NCBI GenBank assembly: GCA_947568835.1
Contig: OX387604.1
Coordinates: forward strand, 20,055,076-20,119,075
Reading direction: 5' to 3'
From: Protonemura montana
Lineage: Eukaryota > Arthropoda > Insecta > Plecoptera > Nemouridae
Length of the DNA stretch: 64,000 nt
Part shown: positions 51,351 to 63,068 of the stretch, in pieces
Layout of the letters: the number at the start of each line of letters is the position of its first letter
Position numbering within the stretch: the stretch's first letter is position 1
The notes under the pieces: generated by a model
Seen by the model: the letters and a program-made list of their open reading frames with translations, nothing else
What the model was told of the DNA's origin: nothing
The model's database searches: none
Made by a program: the position numbers and the translations under genes

Positions 51351-53960
51351 AAACAGGCTTGAGAAATTGTCAATATTATAAATAATATGCTATACAGTCA
51401 TACTCTTTCTCATTTCATTCACACAGTATTTACAGTCACAGTTATCTTCAAATTTAAATCTTCTTCAACATCATAAAAACAATGGAAAAATAAAAAGTCC
51501 TTCACTTCATTTGTAACGCTTTCTTGGCTTTTTTTTTTAATTTAATTTGTTTAGAAGGCGATTATACAAATTGGGCCCATAAATAAAGCGTGTTTTCTTC
51601 AAACTTCAAGATATTTTTTTTTCTTTTATCTTATGTACTTGTTTCTCAAGTTTTTATTATACACATTTTGGTTTCATTTAAATATGTTGAGATTGTCCTT
51701 TACATACAACCTCTAATTTATAAAGTGATGAAAGAGTTAGTATTTTAAATGATTTAAATTATGCCTACATGTACATCTTATTTTATAGATCTGAGTATTC
51801 TTACCATCTTCATTTGTTTGATAAATATTTTTCATACTCCTGTTGCCATCCCTCAAAGCAGTATTCCATATTTCAAAATCGATTGATTATTTGTATGGTA
51901 CATTCCTTTTAGAGTGTCCTTTCCGACTTGATGGGAAAATCTTTGAAGGATCACACATGCAGTATTTATCTTCTTATCGAGATTGGTAAGGTTTGGGTTC
52001 CATTTCAGGCTTGTGTCTATTTGTAAGCCAAGAAAAGGACTTTGGTGGACTATTTTGAAATTTTTCCCTTTAATCCTGGCCTCATTTACTTTCTACTTTG
52101 TTTTGAAGATCATTACACTAATTTTTTCACAATTTAATTTTAATTTGTTTGAAACAAACCAGTCATTCAGGTCTCAGTATATTGTTTACATTTTTGATCA
52201 GTTTTTCATCATCGTTTGCTGTTAATAGTAGGCTAGTTTTGTCGACGAATACAATTGTCTTTTGATTTTCATCTGTTATTAATTTAGATAAGTAAGTTAT
52301 TTATAAACTAAAAAGTATTGCCGACAGAGTGGCAACTTGAGGGACCCTAGTTTTAATGTCTTCCCAGGCAGAGAGCTCGTTCCCATTACTTGCATTAATT
52401 TCCACACACTGTTTTTGACTGGACAAGTATGGTTCAACCCATTTGTCTGGCGTGTCTACTAGTACTATGCCATATCTTTTGAGCTTTTCAGTAAGTGTTT
52501 TGTGATTTATCGTTTTCAAATGCTTTTGCCAAGTCGCACATGATCACTCTGCTGGATCTTTTATTCTCTAGGCCATTATTTAGTTATTCATGCTAAATGC
52601 TGCTGTGTTTGTCGAGTGCCCTTTTTAAATTCGTGTTGTACATCCTCTATTATTTTTTTCTTTTTGATATATTTATTTAATCTGGCAAGGAAAGCTTTAT
52701 CAAAAATTGTTGCAAATCCTGTTAATAGTGTGATTGGTTATTAGTGGTTATTACTACATTATTTTGGTGGCTACTCTTTTTTTTTTAAATTGGCTTTATA
52801 ATAACTAGCTTTGCTAGGGTTGGAAATTCCCCTGTAGTAAACAACGTGTTACAAATTTCCGATAGAGGATAGACGATTGGGTGACACACTTTCTTGATAG
52901 CTCAAATTGGTACCTCATCCCACTCAGTTGATTGTTAAGTTTTTAGTTTTGTAATTATATCTATATTTTCACCCATGTTTGAGCTGTTTAGTGTCATTTT
53001 CACTTCACTTCTTACCGTCTTCTTCTTGTTTAAGCTTTTTTGTAGCGTGTCTTCTATGTCGTCTATCGTTCTGAATGCAATTGACGCGTAGAGCTTGTTG
53101 AAGAGGTAATTGCCACCTCTCGTGGGCCATGGACTTCAATTTTTTGGCTTTGAGGACCATGTCATTTGGTTGGGTGTTCATGCTTTTTCCCATACGGGTA
53201 TTTATAATAATTTACGATGCCGTTATCCTGTTATCAGCTTTTTTTATAAATGTATCGTTACTTTTATTTTTTTCACGTTGTATTAGTTTCGTGGCTTTTC
53301 TATGTACTATCTTGAGGTCATGTTTGTATTTTGAACCTTATTTTTGCCTGGTAAGAAAGTGTCAATATTCTTCTCTTCTTGTCATCCATCGTTACAATTT
53401 CTTACGTCATCCATCCATTTTTATTTTTCTTCGTCTGATTTACTTGACAGCGGTTTTTTCGGAAAATGTCTGTTGAACGTGTTTATAAATATTGAGAGGA
53501 ATTTTCTCATCTGTCGTTGTTTCTTTATGCACTCCTTCCCAGCTTTTCTCATTAATTTCTTCTGCAAACTCAGCCAGCTTCGTGTCATTTATGTTGCTCG
53601 AGTAGGTAAACTACTTTTTCTTTGTTATTTCTCTTACCTTGATCTTCACCAACTGTCCTGTGTGAACTGAGAGTCCTGTTTCGATTGGTTGGGGTTTATT
53701 GTCTAGCGTGAAGTTGGTAATTACGTTGTCGATGGCTTTACTGGTATTTTTCATTTCCCTTGTGGGAAATTTAACATTGGTCCACATGTTTACTACATTA
53801 AGGAATCTTCGAGCTTCATTCTTCTGGTACTTCTTTGATCTCCTAGCATAACAATGTTGACATCTCCTAGAAAAATGATTCTTTTTGCTTCTCTTTTGAG
53901 GCGCTACTCTACGCTTCATAAAGCAACGAATCTGCGATATATATTAGTTGATCGGTAAAC
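51350..53960 (-). pseudogene. Degraded non-LTR retrotransposon (jockey/CR1-type LINE)
   Basis: Reading the minus strand from 53.9 to 51.4 kb, decayed pieces of a LINE polyprotein appear in order. They are the endonuclease C-terminus (AIDNVITNFTLD, TGLSVHTGQLV, about 53640-53780), a linker (FAEEINEKSW-like), the early reverse transcriptase (NNH.PITLLTGFATIFDKAF, about 52690-52760) and DLAKAFE then TINHKTLTEKLKRYGI (about 52450-52540). Next come KQCVEIN (about 52400) and the catalytic box, here FVDK where FADD is expected (about 52235). A C-terminal part (RFIYGPNLYNRLLNKLN) lies near 51550. Frameshifts and stops occur throughout, and the catalytic box has lost an Asp. It is therefore dead. The true 5' end was not found. 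Confidence 0.88.
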
Positions 53961-54040
53961 ATTCTGGCTGTTGCCGTTGACACTTGTAAGAAGATCTTGT
54001 AAAAGTGACAAAGGTAATAGCCAAAACGCTTCCTAAACAA
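53950..54040. repeat. Diverged hairpin element, related to the 54795 and 63069 copies
   Basis: GGCTGTTGCC, then CACTTGTAAGAAGATCTTGTAAAAGTG, then AGGTAATAGCC AAAACG. This is the same order as the inner part of the two better copies, but strongly mutated. Confidence 0.5.
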
Positions 54041-54794
54041 CTAATATGACTCCTAGAGGCTGTGGTAAATTTCTAGAAAATTGTGAAGTGCTTGCACACT
54101 ACGACGTCGTTTTTCTTGTTGGGTGGTAATTTCTCTCCAGCTGTTACCGCTTTCTGGACTTTTATTATTACGCTCCTTTTTTTTAAATAATTATATACAA
54201 CAGCTGGTTTTAACAAAAACTATTTGAAATGGGTTTTGAATGCTAAGTAAAGGACAACTAAATTTCCCCTATACTCTAATATAGTATAGTAATAATACTA
54301 TAAAGCTAAGGCTAAATCAAGTAGACATGAGCCTAAAAACCACCACAACACCCGATTCTTTTTCCTTACTTTTCTTTTCACTACAATGCGACAAATGCGC
54401 AACGTAACTGAACCGAAGCGCAACTTGCATAAATATAAAATGTATCAACCCGTTACAGGTGGAACTTGCTTGGACATGGGGTGATTAGACAATGTAGTGT
54501 TTCTGCAAAATAATTAGAATATTGCTCTCCAGTTAATCACAAATTTTAGCAAAGTGACGGACTGCCAGTACAAGTAACTGATGTTCAACAGGGATAAATG
54601 CTACTCAGGCAAAGTACATTCATAGCTTAAAAATGTATTTTATTGTTCTTCTCCCATGAAATCAATTTTTAACACAAACAACCGACATTGCTTTCCAGCT
54701 CATGGGGGTGTAGAAATTCCACGACAGAACCAACCAAAGCATAAGAATTCACCAACCTTTGACCACAAAAATGGGCCAATAGAACAGGATCGAG

Positions 54795-54971
54795 TATGTT
54801 GATTGGGAAAGTAAGGGGTGAGTACAGAACTTACCGAGCGGAAGTGGCAGGCCGCGATAGTGGAGATTCTTTATTTAACGTTTCGGCTGTTGCCTTCATC
54901 ACTGGAGAGAAGAGACTCCAGTGATAAAGGTAACAGCCTTTATGTTCCCCTTACTTTCCCAATCAACATGC
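54795..54971. repeat. Fold-back hairpin element, copy 1
   Basis: Outer arms (54795-54818 and 54947-54971) are inverted copies reading ATGTTGATTGGGAAAGTAAG. An inner perfect palindrome, ATCACTGGAG / CTCCAGTGAT, sits at 54898-54907 and 54916-54925. Between them the minus strand reads AGTGATGAAGGC AACA GCCGAAACG. The right flank CGCTATCCCAGCCCTTTGCC is shared with copy 2. Confidence 0.88.
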
Positions 54972-56529
54972 TCGCTATCCCAGCCCTTTGCCACATTACA
55001 AATCAATTCCATTGACTTAAGTATGATTATAATGAGTTTCTTCGAAAATAGGTGCATAGATGGCATCTACCCTAAAATGATCTACTACATAGAAGGCCAT
55101 TCTACAAGTGACTAAGGCACCATTCGAAACAGTACCAAACAACTAATATCTATCGCAGCTTACCACCACCTCTTCACTTATTTAGGCAAGTTCCTTCGCT
55201 ACTCTGCTTTCCCCTTCCTCTGACGCATATCCAGCCGTTTGGCACACTGCACACCAATATTCAACCATTATACTTATTCGAAATTTTTGCCTTGTTGCCT
55301 GCTGGTTGGAAAACACTTAAATATACCTGTCTGGTTTTTCTTTTGAAGTCATAAGTATAAGCCCATAAGGAGTATAAAGATTGCAGAGCCATCTGCCATT
55401 CCCATTTGGCTAATAATTTATTGAATTTTTTTTTTTTTTCTGCGAATACAGAAGTCCACACATCAATTCTCTGGCCACTGCACTGAACAGAAACTATGCG
55501 TGCACAAATTGTACTGCAAAGGACAACGAAGCAAAAAAAAAATGCAGAAACATGTTTCTATCTACACTCTCTCAAGACCTTATGCAAGTGCAGCCTTGAC
55601 TAGACCTGACCCCTGCTGCACTGAGCATTTTCGTATATAGTCCATCCTTTCATGCTTCCTTACTTTTACTTACATGTTAGGACTAGGTGTGGACAAATCG
55701 CTCTTGAGAAACTGAAATTAAAGACTTTAAAGGCTGAGAAACCTTTAGTAGGCACCTAGATTACAAAGAGCATTATTGTGGTATCCCAAAGCAGTTTTTT
55801 AAAAACTCTATCGACAAAATATTTTGTTTTATTGGCATCAAGTAAAACATAATTGACGCCACTAAATCTACATATCCTGAAATAGGTAGGTGATCTTTTT
55901 GGAGTTATGATGCACTATCTTTCAAAAACTGCATTTTGGTTGTCTGAATTGGAAATGAATTGGAAGAATTGGTCTCGAGAACTAGGAAGACAACAAACTC
56001 CACAACTTTTTCTGATCTGAAATGAAAAGTGACGGAGACCAAGATTGAATTGAAGTGCAAGAGCAAGTACACAAGACCTCTAACATGGGATCTCGGAGCC
56101 TAATCTGGTCGCCTTTCCTGACAGATAATAGGAGCGAAGAAGTATTTATGACCAGACCGAATTGGCAAGACCAAGACCAAGTCATATGTTTCCAATTCAG
56201 ACACGTCTTGGTCACCAAACAATATCTTTACAGCACTTATACATAAGAGTCATGTGGATTCATTCAACATGATATGCAAAAAAAATTTATACTAAATGTA
56301 TTGAAATAATAAGATTACACAATAACATACTACCGTTGAGAGAATAGGTATAATTCCAGCATGACATGTTCAGCTCTCTGCCGAGCAAACGAGCCGGCAA
56401 CGCATTGTAACAGAGGATGATACCTGATGGCGTTTGCGACCGTCCCTTTTAACAAACCTCTACTACATAATTACGGCTCGCATTGGCAATAAATGTGTAT
56501 TAAACGTTGAGGTAAGCATTAATAAAGAT

Positions 56530-56882
56530 TAATTGAGCGTAAACCAGTCTCAAATGCAAGTTATCTGCCAGAAATAACGGCATTTAAAATTATTAGCACT
56601 CAAAAAGACGGTGACTCCACTTGGTAGCATCCTCCATATTTGTCGATAAAGTAGTCATTAGGCGACCATTTTTTGCGCAGACTGTTTTTCATAAGTGTTA
56701 CGGGAGTACAGAACTACCATAGCGATAATGTTTAACTGTCTAGCGAAAAATGGCCGCCTAATGACTGCATTACTGACAAAAATGGAGGATGCTACAAGGA
56801 AGTCACTGTTGATTTGAGTGTCAAGAAATTCAATTTCGTTATTTTTTTGCATTTGAGACTGGATTAACCTCAGTTTATCATT
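56530..56882. repeat. Large inverted repeat (fold-back element)
   Basis: The left arm (56530-56674) and right arm (56744-56882) are inverted copies with about 70 bp between them. Shared blocks include AATGGNCGCCTAATGACT, ATGGAGGATGCTACNA and CATTTGAGACTGG. The right arm continues to about 57030 in sequence matching 47214-47515. Confidence 0.8.
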
Positions 56883-57674
56883 ATTGATGTTCACCTTAAC
56901 GATTAAAAATCAAGTATCAATGTTTTAATTTTAGTTGTAGAGGTCATTAAAAAGTCTGCAGTAAGCGCCATCTAGTGGCACCTACTGTTACAACATGTTG
57001 CCGACAGAAAGTTTATCATTAAGGGTAGCCCTTTGACTATACTCAATGGTAGTACAGCTAAGCTACTTAGACTTCAATGTCAATACTTATTCTGATAAAA
57101 TTACTGTGAGAATAACCGAAGAATTAAATTGGTATTACAATTTTTGGCTACCCATATAATTCTGTCATAAAATCGGCTTTGAAAGTTAGGAACGATGGCT
57201 ACCTTCACAAGTGGTTTCTTCAAAAATATGTTGAAATTTATGTTTGTAGAAATTTGAGAAGAGATTAAAACAAGTTGAAGTCTTCAGTTAAAAGAGGCTC
57301 AAGTCAAAATCTTTGAATCCTAGGACAACCGGATATGTAACGTTGTACTCAAATTGACACGTCATGTCAGCAGGTGTTATTTTTACTTAACATTTTTGTG
57401 TGTCTTATGGATGTGATAATATTAACTATAACAAACAATGTATTTATTGCTGCTTAAAAGACACTTTTACATTTGAAAAGATCACATGATGCTTTTTTAA
57501 TACTAGCAGGGTATGTCTGACTCAATAAGATAAAAGTTATGGCAGTTAACATAAACTTCACTAAATATGCCTTCTTTCTGATTTGAAGCAAATAATTATT
57601 GTAAAAGTAGAAACAATGGGCTATTCACATAGCATGACTATTCATTACAGGACATTCCAAACTTAACTTTTGTA

Positions 57675-58011
57675 CTAATCAAGGGCCATTGGTGGCCATG
57701 CATGCAATTCTGCCACCCGTTTAAATACTAGCACATTTTTTCCGACTCGCTCTGTGGGAAACCTAGTATGGTAGAATCCCATCGTAAAAAGATACCCGTT
57801 AACGTCTAGGAAATGGGCAATTTCTTCACGAAGAGTATCAAAAATGATGATGTGCGTCGGAAACTGAGATGTGCCGTTTGTTGGGAAGACTTGGTTGAGC
57901 CAACCCTCAGGATGTGAGAAGAAAACTTCAGCTTCATCAACATATGTTGATGCATTGAACACGTCTGGCTCACAAGTCAAAAATCTTGTAGTCACATTGA
58001 CATGTAAATGG
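57675..58011 (-). CDS. PIGB: PIGB exon 5 (terminal)
   Basis: Encodes [46 protein letters not shown] and [19 protein letters not shown], matching the luminal C-terminal domain of PIG-B. TAG at 57677-57675. Confidence 0.96.
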
Positions 58012-60281
58012 CTAAAATAAAAAAATTACGCAGTTAGATAGATTGGTTCTTAAGGACAATTAAACAGTATCATATTTTCCATTTTAGGTAGTCATACCAT
58101 GGACGTCTATGTTTGGCCATTTGTATTGTGGTCTATGAGTTTTTTAAGACATTGTTTTGAATAAAAGTCCGACATGACACGTAAAAAAAAGAAAAAAAAC
58201 TTGGGCTAAAGGTAATTTATTTGATTTCCAAATAAAATAACCCATCAGGATCCTTAATCAGGACTCTTTAAGTTTGTCAATAAGGGTTGCAAATTGTTGA
58301 AAAACTTTTCAAACCATTGTATGCCTTTGAATATTCTATTTGAAAGCAAGATAATGGCATGGTGAAAAAGGGAGGAAAAAGGGAGTGCAACTTGCCGAAG
58401 ATGAAGAAGGCGTGGTGTGCAACACTTGACTGAATTTAATTTTACGGTGAGTAGCCGTAATCACTTGTAGAAAGAGATGATTGATGATTGGCATTGCGCA
58501 GGTGTTGGGTGAAGGTGTGTGTAAGGATTCCAGGGTCAGAGGAGTTGTTGATAAATAAGCTAGATAAGTTACTAATGACCAACACTATTTTGATATGAGC
58601 CTTTGACCTTTGACTTGGATGACATTTGACTTGAATGCCAAACAATTTTTCATAGAAACTTGTAGGCAAGGAGGGAATAAGTTAATATTTATCAATAAGA
58701 TTACTGACCTGTAGAGTGGTGTGGAATGACACGGCATTAGGAACAAAAGATTTGTATTTGAAGGGTTCAGGCTCGATTCCTTTGCCAAGAAGGCCATGAC
58801 ATCTAATGTACCGCGCTGGTGAAAGTGTCCCACATAAGTGCTTGTCAGGATGGAACTAACTGTGATCAACACCGCTACTGCATACCGGCGAGGGCCCTTT
58901 GTGTGCCTGCTCCAGTGGGAAAGCCAGCTGGCAGACAAGTGGAAGCACAATGGAAGAATCGGCAACAAAAAGCGGAATTCTTTGTGAGACAAAAGACTGA
59001 AACAAGAGAAAAATGATTAAGAGCACTTTTCTTTCTGTATTCAAGAACTTGAATTGATTAGATATTTTAAAATATTCTGTTTCTACCTTAGAACACATAT
59101 GGTCCAAAATAATGTTACAACCATTATGATTTCCATGTTTAAAACTGTTGTGCACTGTAGAACTCGTGTTACACTCATTCCAAAAGGCAAAACCAATGCC
59201 CCCAAGACCGTAGGCAAGCCAGCGAAAAAGTACCATAAAAATGATTGGGAACCATAAAAGTTCCCAACACCTATAAAGAAATTTCATTAATAGCTTCAAA
59301 AATCCTTCACATGGACAAATTACAATACTCCTTAACAGAAAATAAGAGCAAAATATTACCTTTCAATGCATTAACTGTGAAAAAGTTCCACCAGGTAAAA
59401 ACTGATTCGCCATGGAAGTACGAGTCGAATTTGTACGACACCACAAGTGCAGTTGTAGCAATTGGAAAACATTTAGAAAAGATGAAGTTCGTCATGCGCT
59501 TCATAGATGTTACATGACATACCACAAGTGGCAACCAAAATATGCCTGCAGTAGGCCTTAAGACACAGGCAATGGCAACAACCCATAAATATGTGTGCTT
59601 GCCCTGTACATTTCTGCGATTCCGGGCAAATCTCCAAGGTCTATGGTGAAGCACCACTTGCTCCCAAGGGTACAAATTAAGCCCAATCATGGCGAGGCAA
59701 GTCTCCAGTGTGTTGGCTAATGTGCGCGATGCACAGTAAAACCAAAACCAAGAGGTAATTACAGTGAACCATGCCCAGTTTCCATTGGAGCTAGTCGTTG
59801 TTCGATGCCATTTTACAAAGAAACTATCACAGACTGTGCTTAGTATGGCTTGGGTCAATCTTGGCAACAGAATGACTGCTTCAACTGTATCAATTTGAAA
59901 GAATGCCAATATTTGGTAGAGGAACGCAATAAACACAGGGTGAAAGTAGCTGCGTATTCCTAGTCTCCATTCCCAGGTCGAATAGCCATATCTGAGGGTT
60001 TGGTTAAAGGTTATTGTCAATAAATCAGAATTACACAAACATTACACAATCATTAGTTGACAAGTACCACATATAGAGTAGCTTTTAAGAGCATGTCATA
60101 TGTAACAATTAAAATAAAGAGGATACCCAAATGACATGTTGTGAGCCACCTCTAGACTCTGCCAGTACTCATCTGGCACAAATGAGGTCTGGATAAAAAA
60201 CACCGAAAACACTCTTACAGCAAGGCATAGCAAGAAGGATTTTGATGTTATCTCCCTCATTGCTTTAAAGACATCCATCAT
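57675..60281 (-). CDS. PIGB: GPI mannosyltransferase 3 (PIG-B), complete, 5 exons
   Basis: Multi-pass ER membrane GT22-family enzyme that adds the third mannose of the GPI anchor from dolichol-phosphate mannose. Exons (minus strand) are 60281-60127, 59991-59360, 59270-59087, 58996-58709 and 58011-57675. All phases agree, giving 531 residues; human PIG-B is 554. Key marks are FVPDEYWQ (34-41), whose Asp-Glu lies in the first luminal catalytic loop, GYSTWEWR, the [12 protein letters not shown] helix, [10 protein letters not shown] and NFYGS. SHKEFRF (327-333) is the signature of GT22 enzymes, and HQRGTLDVM and MPCHSTP follow. The start is one of two adjacent ATGs. An acceptor at 60291-60290 hints at a 5' leader exon. 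The human N-terminal extension is missing. Confidence 0.96.
58709..58996 (-). CDS. PIGB: PIGB exon 4 (HKEFRF)
   Basis: Encodes [32 protein letters not shown] and [10 protein letters not shown]. Acceptor TTTCAG, donor GTCAGT, phase 2. Confidence 0.96.
59087..59270 (-). CDS. PIGB: PIGB exon 3
   Basis: The right frame is [19 protein letters not shown] followed by a helix. The longer ATG-initiated open frame over the same bases is out of frame and is a shadow. Acceptor TTTATAG, donor GTAGAA, phase 2. Confidence 0.93.
59360..59991 (-). CDS. PIGB: PIGB exon 2
   Basis: Encodes [18 protein letters not shown] and several hydrophobic helices: [38 protein letters not shown]. Acceptor CCCTCAG, donor GTAATA, phase 1. 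Confidence 0.96.
60127..60281 (-). CDS. PIGB: PIGB exon 1
   Basis: Begins MMDVF, a short amphipathic lead into the first membrane helix ([15 protein letters not shown]), then [19 protein letters not shown]. Donor GTATCC, phase 2. An in-frame start further upstream across an intron cannot be excluded. Confidence 0.92.
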
Positions 60282-61852
60282 GACCGCACCTGCAACACAT
60301 CAATAATGCATTGTCGCCGTATATTACGCGCGACTCGGTATCTCAAAGCAAACACAAATATAGCCATTCCCTTTTGGCTGGTGGGCCAGCTTATTAAAGA
60401 AGATTTGCGTATTTGAAGGTTAAGAATTAAAGTAAGTATAGAACCTCATTAAGAACGCTCAAAACGCTTGAGTAAGAGATCGTCTCGGCAGCGAATTTTC
60501 GTTGTAAATAGCTCTGAGCAAAACAATTGTGAAAATGGCAAACGCAAGCCCAACACCCAACAGATACCTAGGCTAAGAGCAGTTGTTCTAGCCGCCTAGC
60601 GCATAGTGCTCATTCCTCCACCGCTAGCACCCGTGTCTCCAACGAATCACCCCACAGAAAACAATACGCATACACAATCATCGCACTCGGAATTTTAAGT
60701 TGTATATTTTTATTTCCAGCTGAAAGCTTATTTTATCGGTATTTGCAGAGAAACATACCAGAAGTTTTAATAACAGCGAACAATTTCAGTTTATATAGGT
60801 TACAAACTCACAGTCTCAAAACCTTGTGCGCGCTAAGCGATTGAAACGTTCATTTTCCAACAAAGCATTTTTAGTCAATTTCCAGAAATTCTCTATATTC
60901 AGACTACCATGGAATAGGCTTCTATCCCAGTCTTAAAAACTAACGAAAAGTGAACGCTAAGCCATTGACAGTGAAATTTCTTACTGTCTTTTAAAACTTT
61001 TCTCTTGGAAAATGGAATTGAAAATTCATTCTTGAAAATTAATTTTTCAAATGCGGAGTGTGTTACTGAGTGATTGTAAACGTATAATAGTGAAATCGCG
61101 TGCAGTCCTTAAAACTTCTGGAAGTACTTTAGTAAATCGCCTTAAAATGCATCGTACATTTTGGACTTTTTTGTAATTGCTATCAATTATCATAAGTATT
61201 GTGACTATATTAATATCATAGTTAGTAGTTTTGTTCCTACCACACTAAGTATACCTCTAAGGTATTACCACTATACCATCAGAATTATTATTATTATTAT
61301 TCTTACTATTATTATTATTATCATAATTATTATAACTGTATTTTCGTAATATTACTTTTCTGTACTATCCAGACGATCCCTTACGGGATTCATGGCTTGT
61401 AAATGTATTTTTTATTTTAGCCAATAAAGAAAATCAATCAATCAATAAATATACCAATTTATAAATAAATAAATAAGTGGTTACCTTGTTCTGAAGGACC
61501 TGCTATGACCAGACTTTGTATGCTACATTATTGACGCGGTTTAATCTTTGTGCGATGGGTGGCGGTACGGGTATTAGTGTCACGGCGACGCCAGTTGCCT
61601 AGTACAGCATGGACGCAATTACGTGATGACTAGCCTAACCTTTGAGTTGAGCGAAACTTTGAACAGTTTGTCGTTGTCTGTTTGCTGCTTTTTATTGTGT
61701 GCTGAGGTTACGTAGCCGACTCATTTTACAAATTGAAGAATTAATAGCTAGAAAACGAATTAGGACATTTACGAATAACGAAAACGTGTTGCAGATTTGT
61801 ACCACAAGCTTAATTTATAATTGAAACGTCACGCCGAGAGTCTTTGGGCGAG
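60282..61852. other. Divergent promoter region, PIGB / FHA gene
   Basis: Lies between the two divergent starts. It holds an ATT-rich microsatellite (61283-61333) and AAATAAAT repeats near 61440-61475. It presumably contains both promoters and the PIGB leader exon. No other gene seen. Confidence 0.55.
61283..61333. repeat. ATT/TTA trinucleotide microsatellite
   Basis: Imperfect ATT units over about 50 bp. Confidence 0.85.
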
Positions 61853-62374
61853 ATGGTTGGGGAAAGATGGCAGTTAAAACGAATAGGCACCAACCAACTC
61901 AAGAATTTACCAAAAGACGCCAAGATCCCTCTAATAAAAAATAAATTGTATACAATCGGCCGCTTCAGAGACAACACGATTATCCTCAAAAGTAGGGTAG
62001 TGTCTCGAAAGCATGGCTGCATACAAAAAAAACCCGAGTCTCTCTCAATTATTGACTATGGGAGCGCGAATGGCATTTTTGTGAACAAACGTCTAATCCA
62101 AAAATGGGGCTTTCCCCTCGAACTTAAGCCTGGCGACGAGATTGGATTTGGAGTGTGTGATCTTGACGACTGTAATTCTTTCTTGTTCCGAGTTGAACAT
62201 CTTCCTTCCACAACCATAGCCTCGTCATGCGATTTGCCACAAGACCCCGGAGTTGTCCAAGAAAGTGACAATATTGCTCAATCTTTGAACGAACCTAGCA
62301 TCGCCAGCATTAGTCATGATGCAAGCAAGGAATTGAAAATCTCTGATGCTGTTTCTGCTGGATCTGCACTGTAA
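61853..62374 (+). CDS. FHA-domain protein, single exon, 173 residues
   Basis: A forkhead-associated domain occupies residues 1-118. GR (36-37) begins the phosphopeptide-binding loop, SRKH (51-54) is the core Ser-Arg...His, and SANG (71-74) is the Asn-Gly loop that contacts phosphothreonine. GDEIGFG then leads to the last strand. The N-terminal RWQLKRIG resembles RNF8, but there is no RING domain and TCF19-like proteins are also possible. The C-terminal 55 residues are Ser/Asp-rich and disordered. ATG at 61853 has G at +4 and a purine at -3. The gene is uninterrupted while its neighbours have 5-21 exons, which fits a small gene or a retrocopy. An AATAAA lies at 62694. The same frame stays coding-like after the stop (see findings). 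Confidence 0.85.
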   Translation: MVGERWQLKRIGTNQLKNLPKDAKIPLIKNKLYTIGRFRDNTIILKSRVVSRKHGCIQKKPESLSIIDYGSANGIFVNKRLIQKWGFPLELKPGDEIGFGVCDLDDCNSFLFRVEHLPSTTIASSCDLPQDPGVVQESDNIAQSLNEPSIASISHDASKELKISDAVSAGSAL

Positions 62375-62693
62375 CTGGATTTTCAACAAATTCAGTCCGA
62401 TGAGATATCAGCCATGCCTGATATCTAATCGAACTGAAGTTCTTTGGAATCAATAGTGAAAAAATCGCTGTTGACCATTGAAGTAGAAACAAAGCAAGAA
62501 ATTCTAATAGAAGTTGGTGAAGCCTTAGCATAAGGTGAAGCTATTGTTTTCATAGTAATAATGACTCTTGTGCCTTGTGACCTAGGTTTCTCTTGTGTCC
62601 TGTGACCTAGGTTACAATTGTGCTTTGGTACAAAATATAATCTAAGTTCATATTATAAACATGTAGTGCTTTTGTATTAGCTTTTAAGCCACC

Positions 62694-62699
62694 AATAAA
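62694..62699 (+). promoter_or_regulatory. Poly(A) signal AATAAA, FHA gene
   Basis: Canonical hexamer 320 bases after the FHA stop codon, consistent with a compact single-exon transcript. Confidence 0.55.
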
Positions 62700-63068
62700 A
62701 CATACATATTAGTAGTTTTAAGGTCCATGCATTATGGAGAACCGATAGGTATTTACAGTGTGGTGGATTAGCTCAAAATTACTCAATGATTAACGATAGA
62801 GACTATTTGAAACAATTCGATTTTTCCTCCTGGGGGCAGATTTCAGCACCGCTGTATTTTTATTGTGATTGCTGTTAAATTATTACAATTTGGCGTACAA
62901 TCCACTCTTATATGGTCTTATGATTATGAGTTTTAAAATGTTATATATCTGCCTGTATAAATATTATTGTTTACATTCTATTTACAGGCTATAAGTCAGT
63001 TAAAAAATACAGCTCTGTCCTTCCACATATTTACATTTAATACTCATTGATAGTAAATACCAAAAATT

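Larger units (their letters stand above)
53961..57674. other. Intergenic region between the LINE remnant and PIGB
   Basis: Apart from the fold-back elements listed separately, it is AT-rich with no recognised gene. A minus-strand ATTAAA at 57501-57496 may be the PIGB poly(A) signal. Confidence 0.6.

Noticed and set aside
58856..59299. 147-codon minus-strand frame in PIGB
   Set aside because: Wrong frame and crosses an intron. The true exon reads VGNFYGS in another frame of the same strand.
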